Assembly: GCF_000511385.1 (NCBI RefSeq)
Contig: NC_023148.1
Location: 62,001 to 126,000 of the forward strand
Source of the DNA: Phaeobacter gallaeciensis DSM 26640
GTDB lineage: Bacteria > Pseudomonadota > Alphaproteobacteria > Rhodobacterales > Rhodobacteraceae
Direction of reading: 5' to 3'
DNA: 64,000 nucleotides
Part shown: piece after piece, positions 7,137-15,584 of the stretch
Layout of the letters: each line of letters opens with the position of its first letter
Numbering within the stretch: position 1 is the first letter of the stretch
Translations under genes and position numbers: made by a program
The notes under the pieces: model-generated
Told to the model about the DNA's origin: nothing
Databases searched by the model: none
What the model saw: only the letters and a program-made list of their open reading frames with translations

Positions 7137-8960
7137 GTGATTTCAATCGGCATCACTGTTCTCCGCATTTCCGGAATGTCAGGTATCATCCTCACATTCT
7201 GTGCATTCGGCCTCGGCGCTTTGGCGGTTCTCGCTCTGCCACCATTCTCGATGCCGGTGCTTTTGCCCGTCGCGTTTGGCGCGCTGTATCTCCTCACGTT
7301 CGGAGAGAGCCGCATGCGGGCCGGACTTGCCGGATGGGCGTTCGGCGTTGGCTACTTCCTGTTCGGATTGTCCTGGATCGCGGAGAGCTTTTTCGTCGAC
7401 GCGGAGCGGTTCGCCTGGATGGCCGTTCCTGCGGTGGCTGGACTGGCCGCCGGCCTTGCGCTGTTCCCGGCGGCGGCAATGGCAGCGTTCGCATGGAGCA
7501 GGACGAAAGGTGTCTCCGGCGCATTGATCTTCGCGGTCTGCTGGTCGGTTTCGGAATGGCTGCGCGGCACCGTGCTGACAGGCTTTCCCTGGAACCTGAT
7601 CGCCTATGCATGGGCCGACTACGATGTTCCGCGCCAGACGGCGGCATGGGTTGGCAGCTACGGACTTGGCCTCCTCACAGTTCTGCTGTCGGTCCTGCCC
7701 GTAACGCTCCTCATGCGGAACCGTCGGCACAATACGTTCGCCGCATTTGTTTTCATGTCGGTCGTGGCGAGTGCCGGATCCATCGGCACGGTTCGCCTTA
7801 TGGCCACCACACCGCCAACAGACACAACCGTCAGGATCGTTCAGGTAAACATTCCTCAGACGGAGAAATGGGACCCCGCCTTCCGCGAACGGAACATATC
7901 CCGCTATCTGGACCTGTCTGCGCAGTCTGGCAGCTTCGACGTCCTTCTCTGGCCTGAAAGTGCATTTCCCGGTTATCTTGATGAGAATCCTGAAATGTTG
8001 GGTCGAATTGCCGAACGTCTGCCTGAGGGCCGCGTTCTTCTGACCGGTGCACAGACGCGCGAGTCGGACGGCACTGGCACACGCTACAGAAATTCGATCC
8101 TCGCGGTCGATCAGACCGGACAGATCGTCACGCGATACGCCAAGCATCACCTCGTGCCGTTCGGGGAATACGTTCCCCTGCGGAGTTTTCTTCCGATCCA
8201 GCGATTGACCGCAGGGCTTGGGGACTTCACGCCCGGTACCGGCCCCCAGACCGTTGAGCTACCCGGTTTATCTCCGGTCGGCCTTTCGATCTGCTACGAG
8301 GCCATTTTTCCGGGACGTGTCGTAGACGCCGCTTCGCGTCCGGACTGGATATTCAACGCCACCAATGACGCTTGGTTCGGTGCGTCTCTCGGTCCCCGGC
8401 AACATCTGGCCTCTGCCAGGATGCGCGCGGTCGAAGAGGGGCTGCCTTTGGTTCGCGCGGCCAACACGGGCATTTCAGCAGTTATCGATGGGTACGGCCG
8501 GATCGTCGCCCGCCTCGGGCTCGATGAGACCGGCGTGCTGGATGCCCTCCTCAATCCGGGTACCCGTTTGGGAGTCGGTCTGCTGCTTGAAATACCATCC
8601 CGTCGCAGCAACGGCGACCAGAGCAAAAAATATCGCTGCCCATCTCATTCTAACAGAGTCCTTCATGATGTTGCGATCACCCCCCGGTCTCTTCAAAGAC
8701 AAAGCCGGGTATCTCAGTGTGGCTTCCTCGAATTGGCTGACCTCTTCCAGCGTGGGGTTGTCTGCCTGAGCTTTCTCCGATCGCTGAATCGATCCAGTGA
8801 AAAAGGTGGTGATTTCCTGGTACCGGATCCGCGTGTCTTCCAGCGTCTGATAGTAACTGAAGAGCTCTTTCAGCGGTGCCGAGAAGTCCTTGTGTGCTGC
8901 CAGGACGGCCACCAGCGCGCCGAGTGTAATGCGACCTTCGATGACGAAGTATCCGCCTAG
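7137..8960 (+). CDS. lnt: Apolipoprotein N-acyltransferase with an abnormal C-terminus
   Basis: The N-terminal membrane region and the nitrilase-like domain are complete, with catalytic Glu274 (LLWPES), Lys336 (RYAKHH) and Cys386 (SICYEA). Lnt adds the third acyl chain to lipoproteins. Similarity ends at about residue 485 (near 8590), just where the last membrane helix should be. After that the frame runs another 120 codons through sequence that is coding on the other strand, producing a hydrophilic tail. I infer that a rearrangement replaced the true 3' end. The GTG at 7137 or the ATG at 7176 could be the start. Activity without the final helix is uncertain, because that helix anchors the catalytic domain. 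Confidence 0.75.
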   Translation: MISIGITVLRISGMSGIILTFCAFGLGALAVLALPPFSMPVLLPVAFGALYLLTFGESRMRAGLAGWAFGVGYFLFGLSWIAESFFVDAERFAWMAVPAVAGLAAGLALFPAAAMAAFAWSRTKGVSGALIFAVCWSVSEWLRGTVLTGFPWNLIAYAWADYDVPRQTAAWVGSYGLGLLTVLLSVLPVTLLMRNRRHNTFAAFVFMSVVASAGSIGTVRLMATTPPTDTTVRIVQVNIPQTEKWDPAFRERNISRYLDLSAQSGSFDVLLWPESAFPGYLDENPEMLGRIAERLPEGRVLLTGAQTRESDGTGTRYRNSILAVDQTGQIVTRYAKHHLVPFGEYVPLRSFLPIQRLTAGLGDFTPGTGPQTVELPGLSPVGLSICYEAIFPGRVVDAASRPDWIFNATNDAWFGASLGPRQHLASARMRAVEEGLPLVRAANTGISAVIDGYGRIVARLGLDETGVLDALLNPGTRLGVGLLLEIPSRRSNGDQSKKYRCPSHSNRVLHDVAITPRSLQRQSRVSQCGFLELADLFQRGVVCLSFLRSLNRSSEKGGDFLVPDPRVFQRLIVTEELFQRCREVLVCCQDGHQRAECNATFDDEVSA

Positions 8961-9968
8961 AGAATAGAACAAGAACGGTGTTAGCGCGGTCAGAAAATTA
9001 TTGAGGGCCTTGATGAAGAACTTCAGACGGAAAATCTTCCTGCGCACGTGCTCAAGCTCTCTAAAACTTGCACTCACTGGCAGCAGCCCGGCCGAATTGA
9101 CCTGCCGTTGGCGCAATTGATCGCTGAGCTGCCTGCCAAGCTGTCGGACTTCCTTGATCCTGGTGCGCGAAAGCGCGTTGACCCGGCGTTGCAGCTTGGG
9201 CAGCAGCACAAGCTGAATTGGCAGTACGGTCAGTGCTGCGGCACCCAAGACAGGGTCCTGAACGAACATGAAAAACAGGATCGTCAAAAGCGTACCGCCT
9301 TGCAGGATTGGCAGCGTAAGGACGTCCGCCGCGAAGCCACCGATGGGCTCGACTTCCTGTGCGAGAATAGGGACGATCTCGCTTTGGTTTCCGGAGTCTG
9401 GATCGCTGCGCCATTGCCGATAGACCAGCAGGCGGAAGCGCCGCAGAAAACGCTCCGCGACATACCCTTTGAAGACGTTTAGGCCATATTTGTTTAACCC
9501 ATTCAGGATGATCGCCAGAAGATAGAGACCGCAAAGAAGTATGAGGAAAACGACCTGATCGAGGTCTCGTCCCAGAACGACGATCGTGAAACGGTCGGAA
9601 TCCAGAGCGTTGTTCACGATCTGTTTTGGCAGTTCCAGGGTCAGATAGAGAATAGGCATCGCGATGAGGCTAACCACGATCATCAACGCCTGCTGCCTTC
9701 TCGAATAGCGCAAGACGGTGCTGAAAAGACTTCCTTCGAGCCCTCGTATGGGCTCTGCGTGGAACGCAGGCGTGCTGCGGTCCTTCCAAAGCTTCAGAAC
9801 GCCGCGAATTGCAAGATATAAGCCAACACTGATCAGCAGCGCAGGCGCCAAGACCAGTATGAGATGAATGAACGGGTGAACCCAGTCTGGCGTGGCATCG
9901 TTGTAGTCGTATCCGAACGCGGCAGATACGTTATGTACAAACACGTGATATCTATCCAAGAGTGACAT
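8475..9968 (-). CDS. ABC-exporter membrane domain without an ATPase domain, fused to or overlapping a second truncated gene
   Basis: From an ATG at 9968 the protein has membrane helices and an ABC-exporter type-1 membrane domain (about residues 90-390), then a linker ending EEVSQFEEATLRYP, which resembles the first strand of a nucleotide-binding domain. No Walker A, signature or Walker B motif follows. At 8666 an in-frame ATG is preceded by GGGGGGTGATC and opens a new anchor-like N-terminus (MKDSVRMRWAAIFFALVAV). It may be the start of another membrane-anchored protein, possibly an efflux adaptor, whose remainder is lost at the junction with lnt. The reading frame ends inside lnt antisense sequence. 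The gene probably belongs to the copper operon upstream, 8 bp after the cupredoxin stop. Confidence 0.6.
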   Translation of the reverse strand: MSLLDRYHVFVHNVSAAFGYDYNDATPDWVHPFIHLILVLAPALLISVGLYLAIRGVLKLWKDRSTPAFHAEPIRGLEGSLFSTVLRYSRRQQALMIVVSLIAMPILYLTLELPKQIVNNALDSDRFTIVVLGRDLDQVVFLILLCGLYLLAIILNGLNKYGLNVFKGYVAERFLRRFRLLVYRQWRSDPDSGNQSEIVPILAQEVEPIGGFAADVLTLPILQGGTLLTILFFMFVQDPVLGAAALTVLPIQLVLLPKLQRRVNALSRTRIKEVRQLGRQLSDQLRQRQVNSAGLLPVSASFRELEHVRRKIFRLKFFIKALNNFLTALTPFLFYSLGGYFVIEGRITLGALVAVLAAHKDFSAPLKELFSYYQTLEDTRIRYQEITTFFTGSIQRSEKAQADNPTLEEVSQFEEATLRYPALSLKRPGGDRNIMKDSVRMRWAAIFFALVAVAATGWYFKQQTDSQTGTRIEEGIQHAGLIEPEAGDDPAVPIDNC

Positions 9969-9976
9969 GGAAAAGT

Positions 9977-10510
9977 CTAGCCCTTGGATTTCGGCGCAAG
10001 GTGATCGTGCACGATGATGACGCCCCACATGCCCGCTTCCCGGTGGCCGGGGATCAAGCATACGAACTCCAGGTTGGTCATATCGGAGAACTCCCAGATC
10101 AACTCGGCATTTTGTCCACTAGGGATAGAAACTGAATTGGCGTTGTCATGTTGCATATCGGGATGTTCGCGCATCCACTGCTGGTGTTCTGCAACCTCGT
10201 CAAAGGAGCCAAGAAAGAACTCGTGATCCAGTCTGCCGGCATTGCCGATCGAAAACCGGATGACCGACCCCCTTTCAATCTGGATCGCGTCTGGCTCGAA
10301 AAGCATGTAGCCGCTTTCCGTCTCCCGTATGGATATTTTAATCGTCCTGTCGATCGAGGAGCCATGACCGGGTTTCCCGATCGGATCATGGCCAGGCATT
10401 TCAAAGGCTCGGGCGTGAGGCTGCTGGCCCTTCCCACTGGAAGCGCCCACTGAAAAAGCCGGAAGGACGAGCGCAAGGGCGATGGTGCAGGTTCTCAGGA
10501 AATTCTTCAT
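9977..10510 (-). CDS. Secreted cupredoxin (CopI/azurin-like type 1 copper protein)
   Basis: A 177-residue protein with a clear signal peptide (residues 1-23) and a plastocyanin-like domain at about residues 55-170. The type 1 copper ligands are visible as His96 (LDHEFF), Cys151, His156 and Met161 (CLIPGHREAGM). Similar proteins sit in copper-resistance operons of Proteobacteria. A short Met/His-rich stretch follows the signal peptide. It lies 109 bp after the cupredoxin-CusF fusion and shares its domain, so the two are probably duplicates, one of which carries the CusF extension. It likely buffers copper or carries electrons in the periplasm. Confidence 0.85.
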   Translation of the reverse strand: MKNFLRTCTIALALVLPAFSVGASSGKGQQPHARAFEMPGHDPIGKPGHGSSIDRTIKISIRETESGYMLFEPDAIQIERGSVIRFSIGNAGRLDHEFFLGSFDEVAEHQQWMREHPDMQHDNANSVSIPSGQNAELIWEFSDMTNLEFVCLIPGHREAGMWGVIIVHDHLAPKSKG

Positions 10511-10619
10511 GCTCGGCTACCTCCGTAGCGCTTGATTTTATGGGATCTTCTTGTTTTCTTGGGCCAAGCGATCAAGGCGATGAGGCCGGAGTGTTTACCA
10601 CCGACCCCATTGTTTGTAG

Positions 10620-11336
10620 TTACTTCATCTGAGTGACGGTCAGTTTACCCTTGACCCGGTCAGCGACGAATTCGATGCCCTGACCTTCCGCCATCTTGGC
10701 CATCATTGCTTCGTCGGCGCGAAACACCATGGTCATCGCGGGCATATCGAGGTTGACCAGAGGGCCGTGGATGATTGTGACCTTGCCGGCCTTGGCGTCG
10801 ATTTTCTTGATGGTCCCGCTCGTGTATTCCACGTCAGCTTGGGCCATCTGGTCACCGACTGCGACCTCACGGTGCATGCCGGATTCGTAGTGGCCAGGGA
10901 TCAGGCACGCCGCTTCGAACGTACCAGAATTTGCGAAAGTCCAGACAACCTCACCCGACGCGCCCGCATCGAGACGGATACGGTTCGGATCGTCGTGTTC
11001 CATATCCATCTTGGCCATTTCGATCTTGTGCTCGGCATTCCGCTCTACCGTGTCGAGGACGAATTCATGCTCCAGCTCACCCTTGTTGGTGATTTTGAAG
11101 CGGATGGTTTCGCCCTCCTTGATATTCATCGGCTCACTCTCGATCAGCATCTGGCCCTCATCGTTTTCGAGCAAAGTGACGTCGATTGTGCGGTCAACCT
11201 TGGCGGCGTCACCCGGCATGCCGACCATCATTGCGGCTGGCTTGGTCTCCCCATGTCCGCCGTCGTGTGTACCTGCAGCAAAGGCCGGTGCTGATAGCGC
11301 GATCGCGAAGCTTGTCGTCAAAAGAAGATTTCTCAT
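10620..11336 (-). CDS. Cupredoxin-CusF fusion protein
   Basis: A 238-residue secreted protein starting at the ATG at 11336, where a signal peptide begins. Upstream in-frame sequence overlaps the oxidase gene. Residues about 45-160 form a cupredoxin with His90, Cys144, His149 and Met154. Residues about 172-238 form a CusF-like barrel with His190 and a DMPAMTM segment (Met198, Met201, Met203). In CusF the tryptophan that caps Cu(I) is part of WPAMTM. Here Met replaces Trp. The protein joins a redox-active copper site to a Cu(I)/Ag(I) chaperone domain, suggesting direct transfer within one molecule, perhaps to or from the adjacent multicopper oxidase. Confidence 0.87.
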   Translation of the reverse strand: MRNLLLTTSFAIALSAPAFAAGTHDGGHGETKPAAMMVGMPGDAAKVDRTIDVTLLENDEGQMLIESEPMNIKEGETIRFKITNKGELEHEFVLDTVERNAEHKIEMAKMDMEHDDPNRIRLDAGASGEVVWTFANSGTFEAACLIPGHYESGMHREVAVGDQMAQADVEYTSGTIKKIDAKAGKVTIIHGPLVNLDMPAMTMVFRADEAMMAKMAEGQGIEFVADRVKGKLTVTQMK

Positions 11337-11382
11337 TTTATTGTCCTGTAGGTTGGTTCGGTTGGAGATGACGAAGGGCCGC

Positions 11383-12741
11383 TCAGCCCTTCGAGGTTGG
11401 TTTCGGTGTGAGAATGGTCTTGGGGCTGTTGTTGGAGGCAAATTCGGGTAATTCGCCGGTCCATTCGTAGGCCATCTCGCCCGGAGGGTTCTCGTACCAG
11501 CCGGGATCGGAGTAATCGTCCGCGTCGATGCCGTCCCGCACCTTCACGACCGAAAACATGCCGCCCATCTCGATGGGTCCATACGGGCCCCAACCCGTCA
11601 TCATCGGGATGGTATTGTCGGGTAGCGGCATTTCCATTTTTGCCATGTCCCCCATGCCGGACATGCCCATCGGCATGTATTCCGGCTGGAATTGACGGAT
11701 CTTCTGGGTCAGCGGCTTCTTGTTCACCCCGATGAACGTCGGCACGTCATGGCCCATGGCGTTCATCGTATGGTGCGATTTGTGGCAATGGATCGCCCAA
11801 TCTCCCAGATGATCGGCGACGAATTCGTAGGCGCGCATCGCACCTACGGGAATGTCGATGCTGACCTCCGGCCACTGTGCTTCAGGCGGCACCCAGCCGC
11901 CATCCGTGCAGGTGACCTTGAAGTCATAGCCGTGCATATGGATCGGGTGGTTCGTCATCGTAAGGTTCCCAACCCGTACTCGCACCCGGTCGCCCTTGTT
12001 CACGACCAGCGGATCGATGTCGGGGAAGATCCGGCTGTTCCAGGTCCAAAGGTTGAAATCCGTCATCGTCATGATGCGGGGCACATAGGTCCCCGGATCG
12101 ATGTCGAAAGCATTCAGCATGATCAGGAAATCACGATCCACCGGCATGAATGTGGGATCCTTGGGGTGGACCACGAACATGCCCATCATCCCCATCGCCA
12201 TCTGGGTCATTTCATCGCCGTGGGGGTGGTACATGAACGTTCCGGACTTCACCAAGTCGAATTCGTAGACGAAGGTTTTGCCCGGCGGGATGCTTGGATG
12301 GCTCAACCCGGAGACCCCATCCATGCCTGAGGGAAGAATGAGCCCGTGCCAGTGCACCGTTGTGCCTTCCGGCAGCTTATTGGTGACGTAGATGCGCACC
12401 CGGTCACCTTCGACAGCTTCGATCGTCGGGCCGGTGGATTGGCCGTTGTAGCCCCACAAATGCGCGATCATGCCGTCGGCAAGCTCGCGTTCTACCGGTT
12501 CGGCCACGAGGTGAAATTCTTTCACCCCGTTGTTCATCCGGTGCGGCAGGGTCCACCCGTTCAATGTGACCACAGGTGTGTAGTCCGGCCCGGAATTGGG
12601 ACGCGCCGTGATCGCCGTTGCTGCGCTATCCATTTGGGCAGCTTCGGGCAGGCCCATGTTCAGGGTTTGACCCCAGGCTTTCGAAGAGACCAGCGTTGCA
12701 CCTGCCGCGCCGGCTCCGAGTAATTGACGTCTATTTAGCAT
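11383..12741 (-). CDS. Multicopper oxidase (copper-resistance type, first copy)
   Basis: A 452-residue Tat substrate (NRRQLLGAGAAGATL). All four copper-binding segments are visible: HWHG (His130, His132), YHPHGDEM (His172, His174), HPIHMHG (His265, His268, His270) and IHCHKSHHTM near residue 318. Methionine-rich segments (MAMGMMGM, and MPMGMSGMGDM near the C-terminus) are typical of cuprous oxidases that detoxify Cu(I) to Cu(II). It lies between a TolC-family protein and the cupredoxin-CusF fusion and is clearly part of the copper operon. Unlike CopA of Pseudomonas (about 600 residues), it is compact. Two further multicopper oxidases in the window are of a different subtype. Confidence 0.9.
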   Translation of the reverse strand: MLNRRQLLGAGAAGATLVSSKAWGQTLNMGLPEAAQMDSAATAITARPNSGPDYTPVVTLNGWTLPHRMNNGVKEFHLVAEPVERELADGMIAHLWGYNGQSTGPTIEAVEGDRVRIYVTNKLPEGTTVHWHGLILPSGMDGVSGLSHPSIPPGKTFVYEFDLVKSGTFMYHPHGDEMTQMAMGMMGMFVVHPKDPTFMPVDRDFLIMLNAFDIDPGTYVPRIMTMTDFNLWTWNSRIFPDIDPLVVNKGDRVRVRVGNLTMTNHPIHMHGYDFKVTCTDGGWVPPEAQWPEVSIDIPVGAMRAYEFVADHLGDWAIHCHKSHHTMNAMGHDVPTFIGVNKKPLTQKIRQFQPEYMPMGMSGMGDMAKMEMPLPDNTIPMMTGWGPYGPIEMGGMFSVVKVRDGIDADDYSDPGWYENPPGEMAYEWTGELPEFASNNSPKTILTPKPTSKG

Positions 12742-12752
12742 GTCAGTTCCTT

Positions 12753-14213
12753 TCAGTGTCCTGCGCCGCCACCGGCGGCAAGTGTTGCGCCTTCTCCACC
12801 AGCACCGCCGCCATCTCCGCCGCCATAGATCGCAGCGGTCAGGTCAGCCTGAGCCATGTAGAATTCGCGTTTTGCGTTTGCCGCTTCCAGTGATGCGCCA
12901 AGTTTCTCGCGCACGTCTGTCAGCAGCTCGAAAGTGTTGGTGATCATGCCGTTATAGGACAGCAGACCCTCTTCTTCGACGGTCGTGCGTAGCGGCACCA
13001 GAACGTCGCGGTAGTGGCGGGCGATCTTATATGACGCATGATAAGAGGCTTCAGCACCACGCGCTTCGGACCGGACGTTGACGGCTCTTTCTGCCAGCAC
13101 GTTGGCTGCTTGCAGGTACGACAATTCCGCCTTGCGCATCCGTGCCTTCCCGGTGTCGTAGATAGGGATTGCGAACTCCACCTCCACCTGAGGGGTGGTC
13201 ACGGTCTCCGTTTCTCCGCCCTCAATTTCCCGCTCCGCTTCGAACCCGGCAATGAATTCGAGATCGCTGATAATGCGAGTCTGATCAGTCAGACCAAACG
13301 CCTTGGCCTGTGCTTCCAGGCCAAGTTTGGCAACGCGCAGATCAACCCGATTTCGCAATGCTTTCGCTTCGATGTCAGTCACACGGCCGACGGAACGCGG
13401 CAGCGCAGGAAGGGCATCGGGCACATAATAGTCGACTTCGGTGCCCCACAGCCCCATGAGCCTGGTCAGCTGCTCTTTGGACCGGGTAGCATTCAAGCGT
13501 GCCTGGGCAAGTTGTCCGGCGAGTTCGGCATTGAATGCCTGTTCACGGGCCTGCCCGGCTGTGTTGAGCGCGCCGGTCTCACCCAGCCTCATCGCCAATT
13601 CCGATCCGGCGTCAGAGGTCGCTTTCGCACGGCGCAGATAGCTCACGGCCTCGAAGGCGGCTACGGCATCGACCCATGCCTTCCGCGTCTGATTGGCCAG
13701 CGCGAGTGTGTCGTTCACCGCGTTGAGCTGTGCCTGCCGGAAGCTTGCGTCAGCAATGGCCACACGTTGTTTACGGGTGGTGGCATCGAGTACGTTCGAC
13801 CGTATCAGTCCTTCGATCGCTCTGTAGGCACCCAGTTCGGGCGCACCGATGCCCAATACACCAATCGAAACGATCGGGTTTTCCGGGGTCGATTGCTGCC
13901 AGGCCTCAGCGGCGGATAGGCCGACATTCGCATAAGACGCCTGCAACCCCTTGTTGTTCAGAAGCGCAACCTGAACGGCGGTGTCCGCCGAAATGGTCTT
14001 GCGGTGCACCATTGCGTGCACCTGCTTCTTCAATGCCTCGTTTTCGGCCTGGGTTTCGGCGAAGGCTGTCCGTTTGCCGATGGCTGGTGTGACCTGGCTG
14101 GAAATATTGGCGAAGCCAGCTTTTGGTTCCGTGTAGATGCCCGGCACTGCTGTAGCACAGGCACCCAAGATTAGCGGAAAGCCGAAAACCAGCGGAAATT
14201 TCGATACCCGCAT
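12753..14213 (-). CDS. TolC/CusC-family outer-membrane efflux lipoprotein
   Basis: A 486-residue protein with a lipoprotein signal (LILGAC, Cys19) and an outer-membrane efflux domain with long heptad-rich helices, for example around residues 145-250 and 340-440. The C-terminus is unusually rich in glycine and alanine (GGGDGGGAGG). It would form the outer-membrane duct of a tripartite exporter. No complete RND pump or adaptor remains nearby, only the possible adaptor start at 8666. Its start is coupled to the small lipoprotein upstream (TGATG). The lipid anchor makes it a client of the Lgt-LspA-Lnt pathway also encoded here. Confidence 0.85.
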   Translation of the reverse strand: MRVSKFPLVFGFPLILGACATAVPGIYTEPKAGFANISSQVTPAIGKRTAFAETQAENEALKKQVHAMVHRKTISADTAVQVALLNNKGLQASYANVGLSAAEAWQQSTPENPIVSIGVLGIGAPELGAYRAIEGLIRSNVLDATTRKQRVAIADASFRQAQLNAVNDTLALANQTRKAWVDAVAAFEAVSYLRRAKATSDAGSELAMRLGETGALNTAGQAREQAFNAELAGQLAQARLNATRSKEQLTRLMGLWGTEVDYYVPDALPALPRSVGRVTDIEAKALRNRVDLRVAKLGLEAQAKAFGLTDQTRIISDLEFIAGFEAEREIEGGETETVTTPQVEVEFAIPIYDTGKARMRKAELSYLQAANVLAERAVNVRSEARGAEASYHASYKIARHYRDVLVPLRTTVEEEGLLSYNGMITNTFELLTDVREKLGASLEAANAKREFYMAQADLTAAIYGGGDGGGAGGEGATLAAGGGAGH

Positions 14214-14434
14214 CAGTTGCCCTCCGTCTGTTCTTGATTGACGGAACGCCAGTCGCGGGGACCTGTAGGGCCGCGATAGGTGTAGCCTGCCAAGGGGTCC
14301 TGATAGCTGATCGGTGACGAAACTGCCGCGTTGACGACGGCCTGTTGGGTCGCGACGGACGGCAACGGGGTGGGCTCATAGGCGCATGCGCCAAGCCCGA
14401 GGGCCGAAGCCCCCATAAGTAGATGAATTTTCAT
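14213..14434 (-). CDS. Small hypothetical lipoprotein upstream of the TolC-family gene
   Basis: The ATG at 14434 opens a lipoprotein signal (ALGLGAC, Cys17), giving a 73-residue precursor. The mature part is Pro/Thr/Ser-rich and contains DPLAGYTYRGPTGPRDW, with no recognised domain. Small lipoproteins of this kind often sit beside TolC-type genes in copper clusters. The stop overlaps the TolC-family start. Function unknown. Confidence 0.7.
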   Translation of the reverse strand: MKIHLLMGASALGLGACAYEPTPLPSVATQQAVVNAAVSSPISYQDPLAGYTYRGPTGPRDWRSVNQEQTEGN

Positions 14435-14507
14435 GAAAGTAACCTGATTGGTGAACGTTATCTCACGCAGAATCTGCGCAAGGCTCACACCCGATTTGGG
14501 CGCCGGT

Positions 14508-14930
14508 TCAGATCAGGAATCGAGGGGGCCGAAGAAACCCTGCTGTTTCTACCGAATACGTTTGACCGTCCAGAATGACATATTCACTTGTACCAACCGG
14601 CTCTGCTCTGATCTTGGTGTCTTCGATGAAGACGACAGAAATACAGATGCCGTTGCAACACTCTTGGGATTGTTGCTCTTTGCCATCCTTGTCTGACGCT
14701 GCGATGTCGATGTCGCTTGCGACCTTAAGCTTCTCATGCGCGTGATGCGCATCGCTTCCAGTGTCATGGGTCTCGGCAGCACCAACGATACTAACAGGCT
14801 TGGCTTGATGTTCGTCATGCATGCCGGACGCCGCGTGAGCGGCAGAAGGTGGTGACAATACAAATGCCAGCGCAAACGCAATGCACGTAAACGCCCGTGA
14901 CCAGCTTGATATGACAACTCGCAAGTTCAT
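14508..14930 (-). CDS. Secreted His-rich hypothetical protein, first gene of the copper operon
   Basis: A 140-residue protein with a signal peptide ending AAHA. An alternative ATG lies at 14957. The mature region has many histidines (HDEHQ, DAHHAHEK) and an ECCNGIC cluster, then ends in GFLRPPRFLI. The His/Cys pattern suggests metal binding, and a similar layout (signal, His, Cys pair, terminal PPPR) is seen at 37551-37880. I do not recognise a named family. The position at the head of the operon, 73 bp before the small lipoprotein, resembles CzcI/CopL-type accessory proteins. That comparison is by layout only. Confidence 0.55.
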   Translation of the reverse strand: MNLRVVISSWSRAFTCIAFALAFVLSPPSAAHAASGMHDEHQAKPVSIVGAAETHDTGSDAHHAHEKLKVASDIDIAASDKDGKEQQSQECCNGICISVVFIEDTKIRAEPVGTSEYVILDGQTYSVETAGFLRPPRFLI

Positions 14931-15033
14931 GAGCAAGATATCGGATACCGGAACCATGTCGTCAATCCGTCCAGCGCAGGAAGGTTTGCCGCTTTTTTGT
15001 GAAACAGGCGAAATACGGTCGCTGCTGTTAAAA

Positions 15034-15053
15034 ATGTTGCATATCGGAAACAT
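15034..15053. promoter_or_regulatory. Inverted repeat upstream of the copper operon
   Basis: ATGTT (15034-15038) and AACAT (15049-15053) form an interrupted dyad about 100 bp before the first gene of the - strand copper operon, within an A/T-rich stretch. It is a candidate operator only. It matches neither the CueR nor the TGTATCC boxes found elsewhere. Confidence 0.3.
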
Positions 15054-15108
15054 GTAAAGGGCCAAAGCCTCGCTCCCGCTCAGCGGAGCGTTGCTGACGC
15101 GTCTTGTG

Positions 15109-15300
15109 CTACCGAACTTCAGCCAGCTTCTCTGACCCGTAGCCCGCATCGCTGATCGTTGCGGCCAATGCAGTTTCATCCAGAGTGCTGTCGACGCCGA
15201 CGATAGGTGCAGTCAGATCGCACGAAACTTTTGCATCTGGGTCGGCAGCCATGATGGGCTTTTGCATGGAAGCGGCACGATGGCCGCGATCTCCGCGCAG
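15109..15300 (-). pseudogene. Decayed HMA copper chaperone
   Basis: The reverse frame reads AADPDAKVSCDLTAPIVGVD and then ISDAGYGSE, which aligns over its length with the intact HMA chaperone at 33101-33301 (TADPNAGVECDLS, IRDAGYDVE). Where the intact protein has the metal-binding CGHC, this frame has RGHR (codons CGC GGC CAT CGT), so both ligands appear to be lost by single T-to-C changes. No start codon or signal fits upstream. The rest of the 600-bp gap between 14931 and 15584 shows no convincing gene. Confidence 0.55.
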
Positions 15301-15584
15301 ATTGCAATAGACCCTGAAAGGAGTCCGCCCACTCGGATAGGAATATTCCGTTCTGAAAATTACCGCCAGCGTAAGACATGCAGAAAAGCTACTTTCCAAT
15401 GCTATCAACATTTCCGCAACTAGGTCCGGCAGTAACCTACCATTTGTTATGTCGCTCGGCCTGCAGTCGAGACATGGAACGCGGTTCAGGAGATTTCGAA
15501 ACTTAAATTTCATTCGTCCCAAAGACCTGGAGCGAATGCTTGGTTCCCAAACGCAGGTTCAACATCCTCGATCTCAAGCCGTAT

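Noticed and set aside
6647..7957. A 436-codon frame across lspA and lnt
   Set aside because: It overlaps two clearly conserved genes and its translation is Arg/Cys-rich with no domain.
15301..15522. Upstream part of the open frame containing the HMA remnant
   Set aside because: No start, signal or similarity. Probably non-coding.
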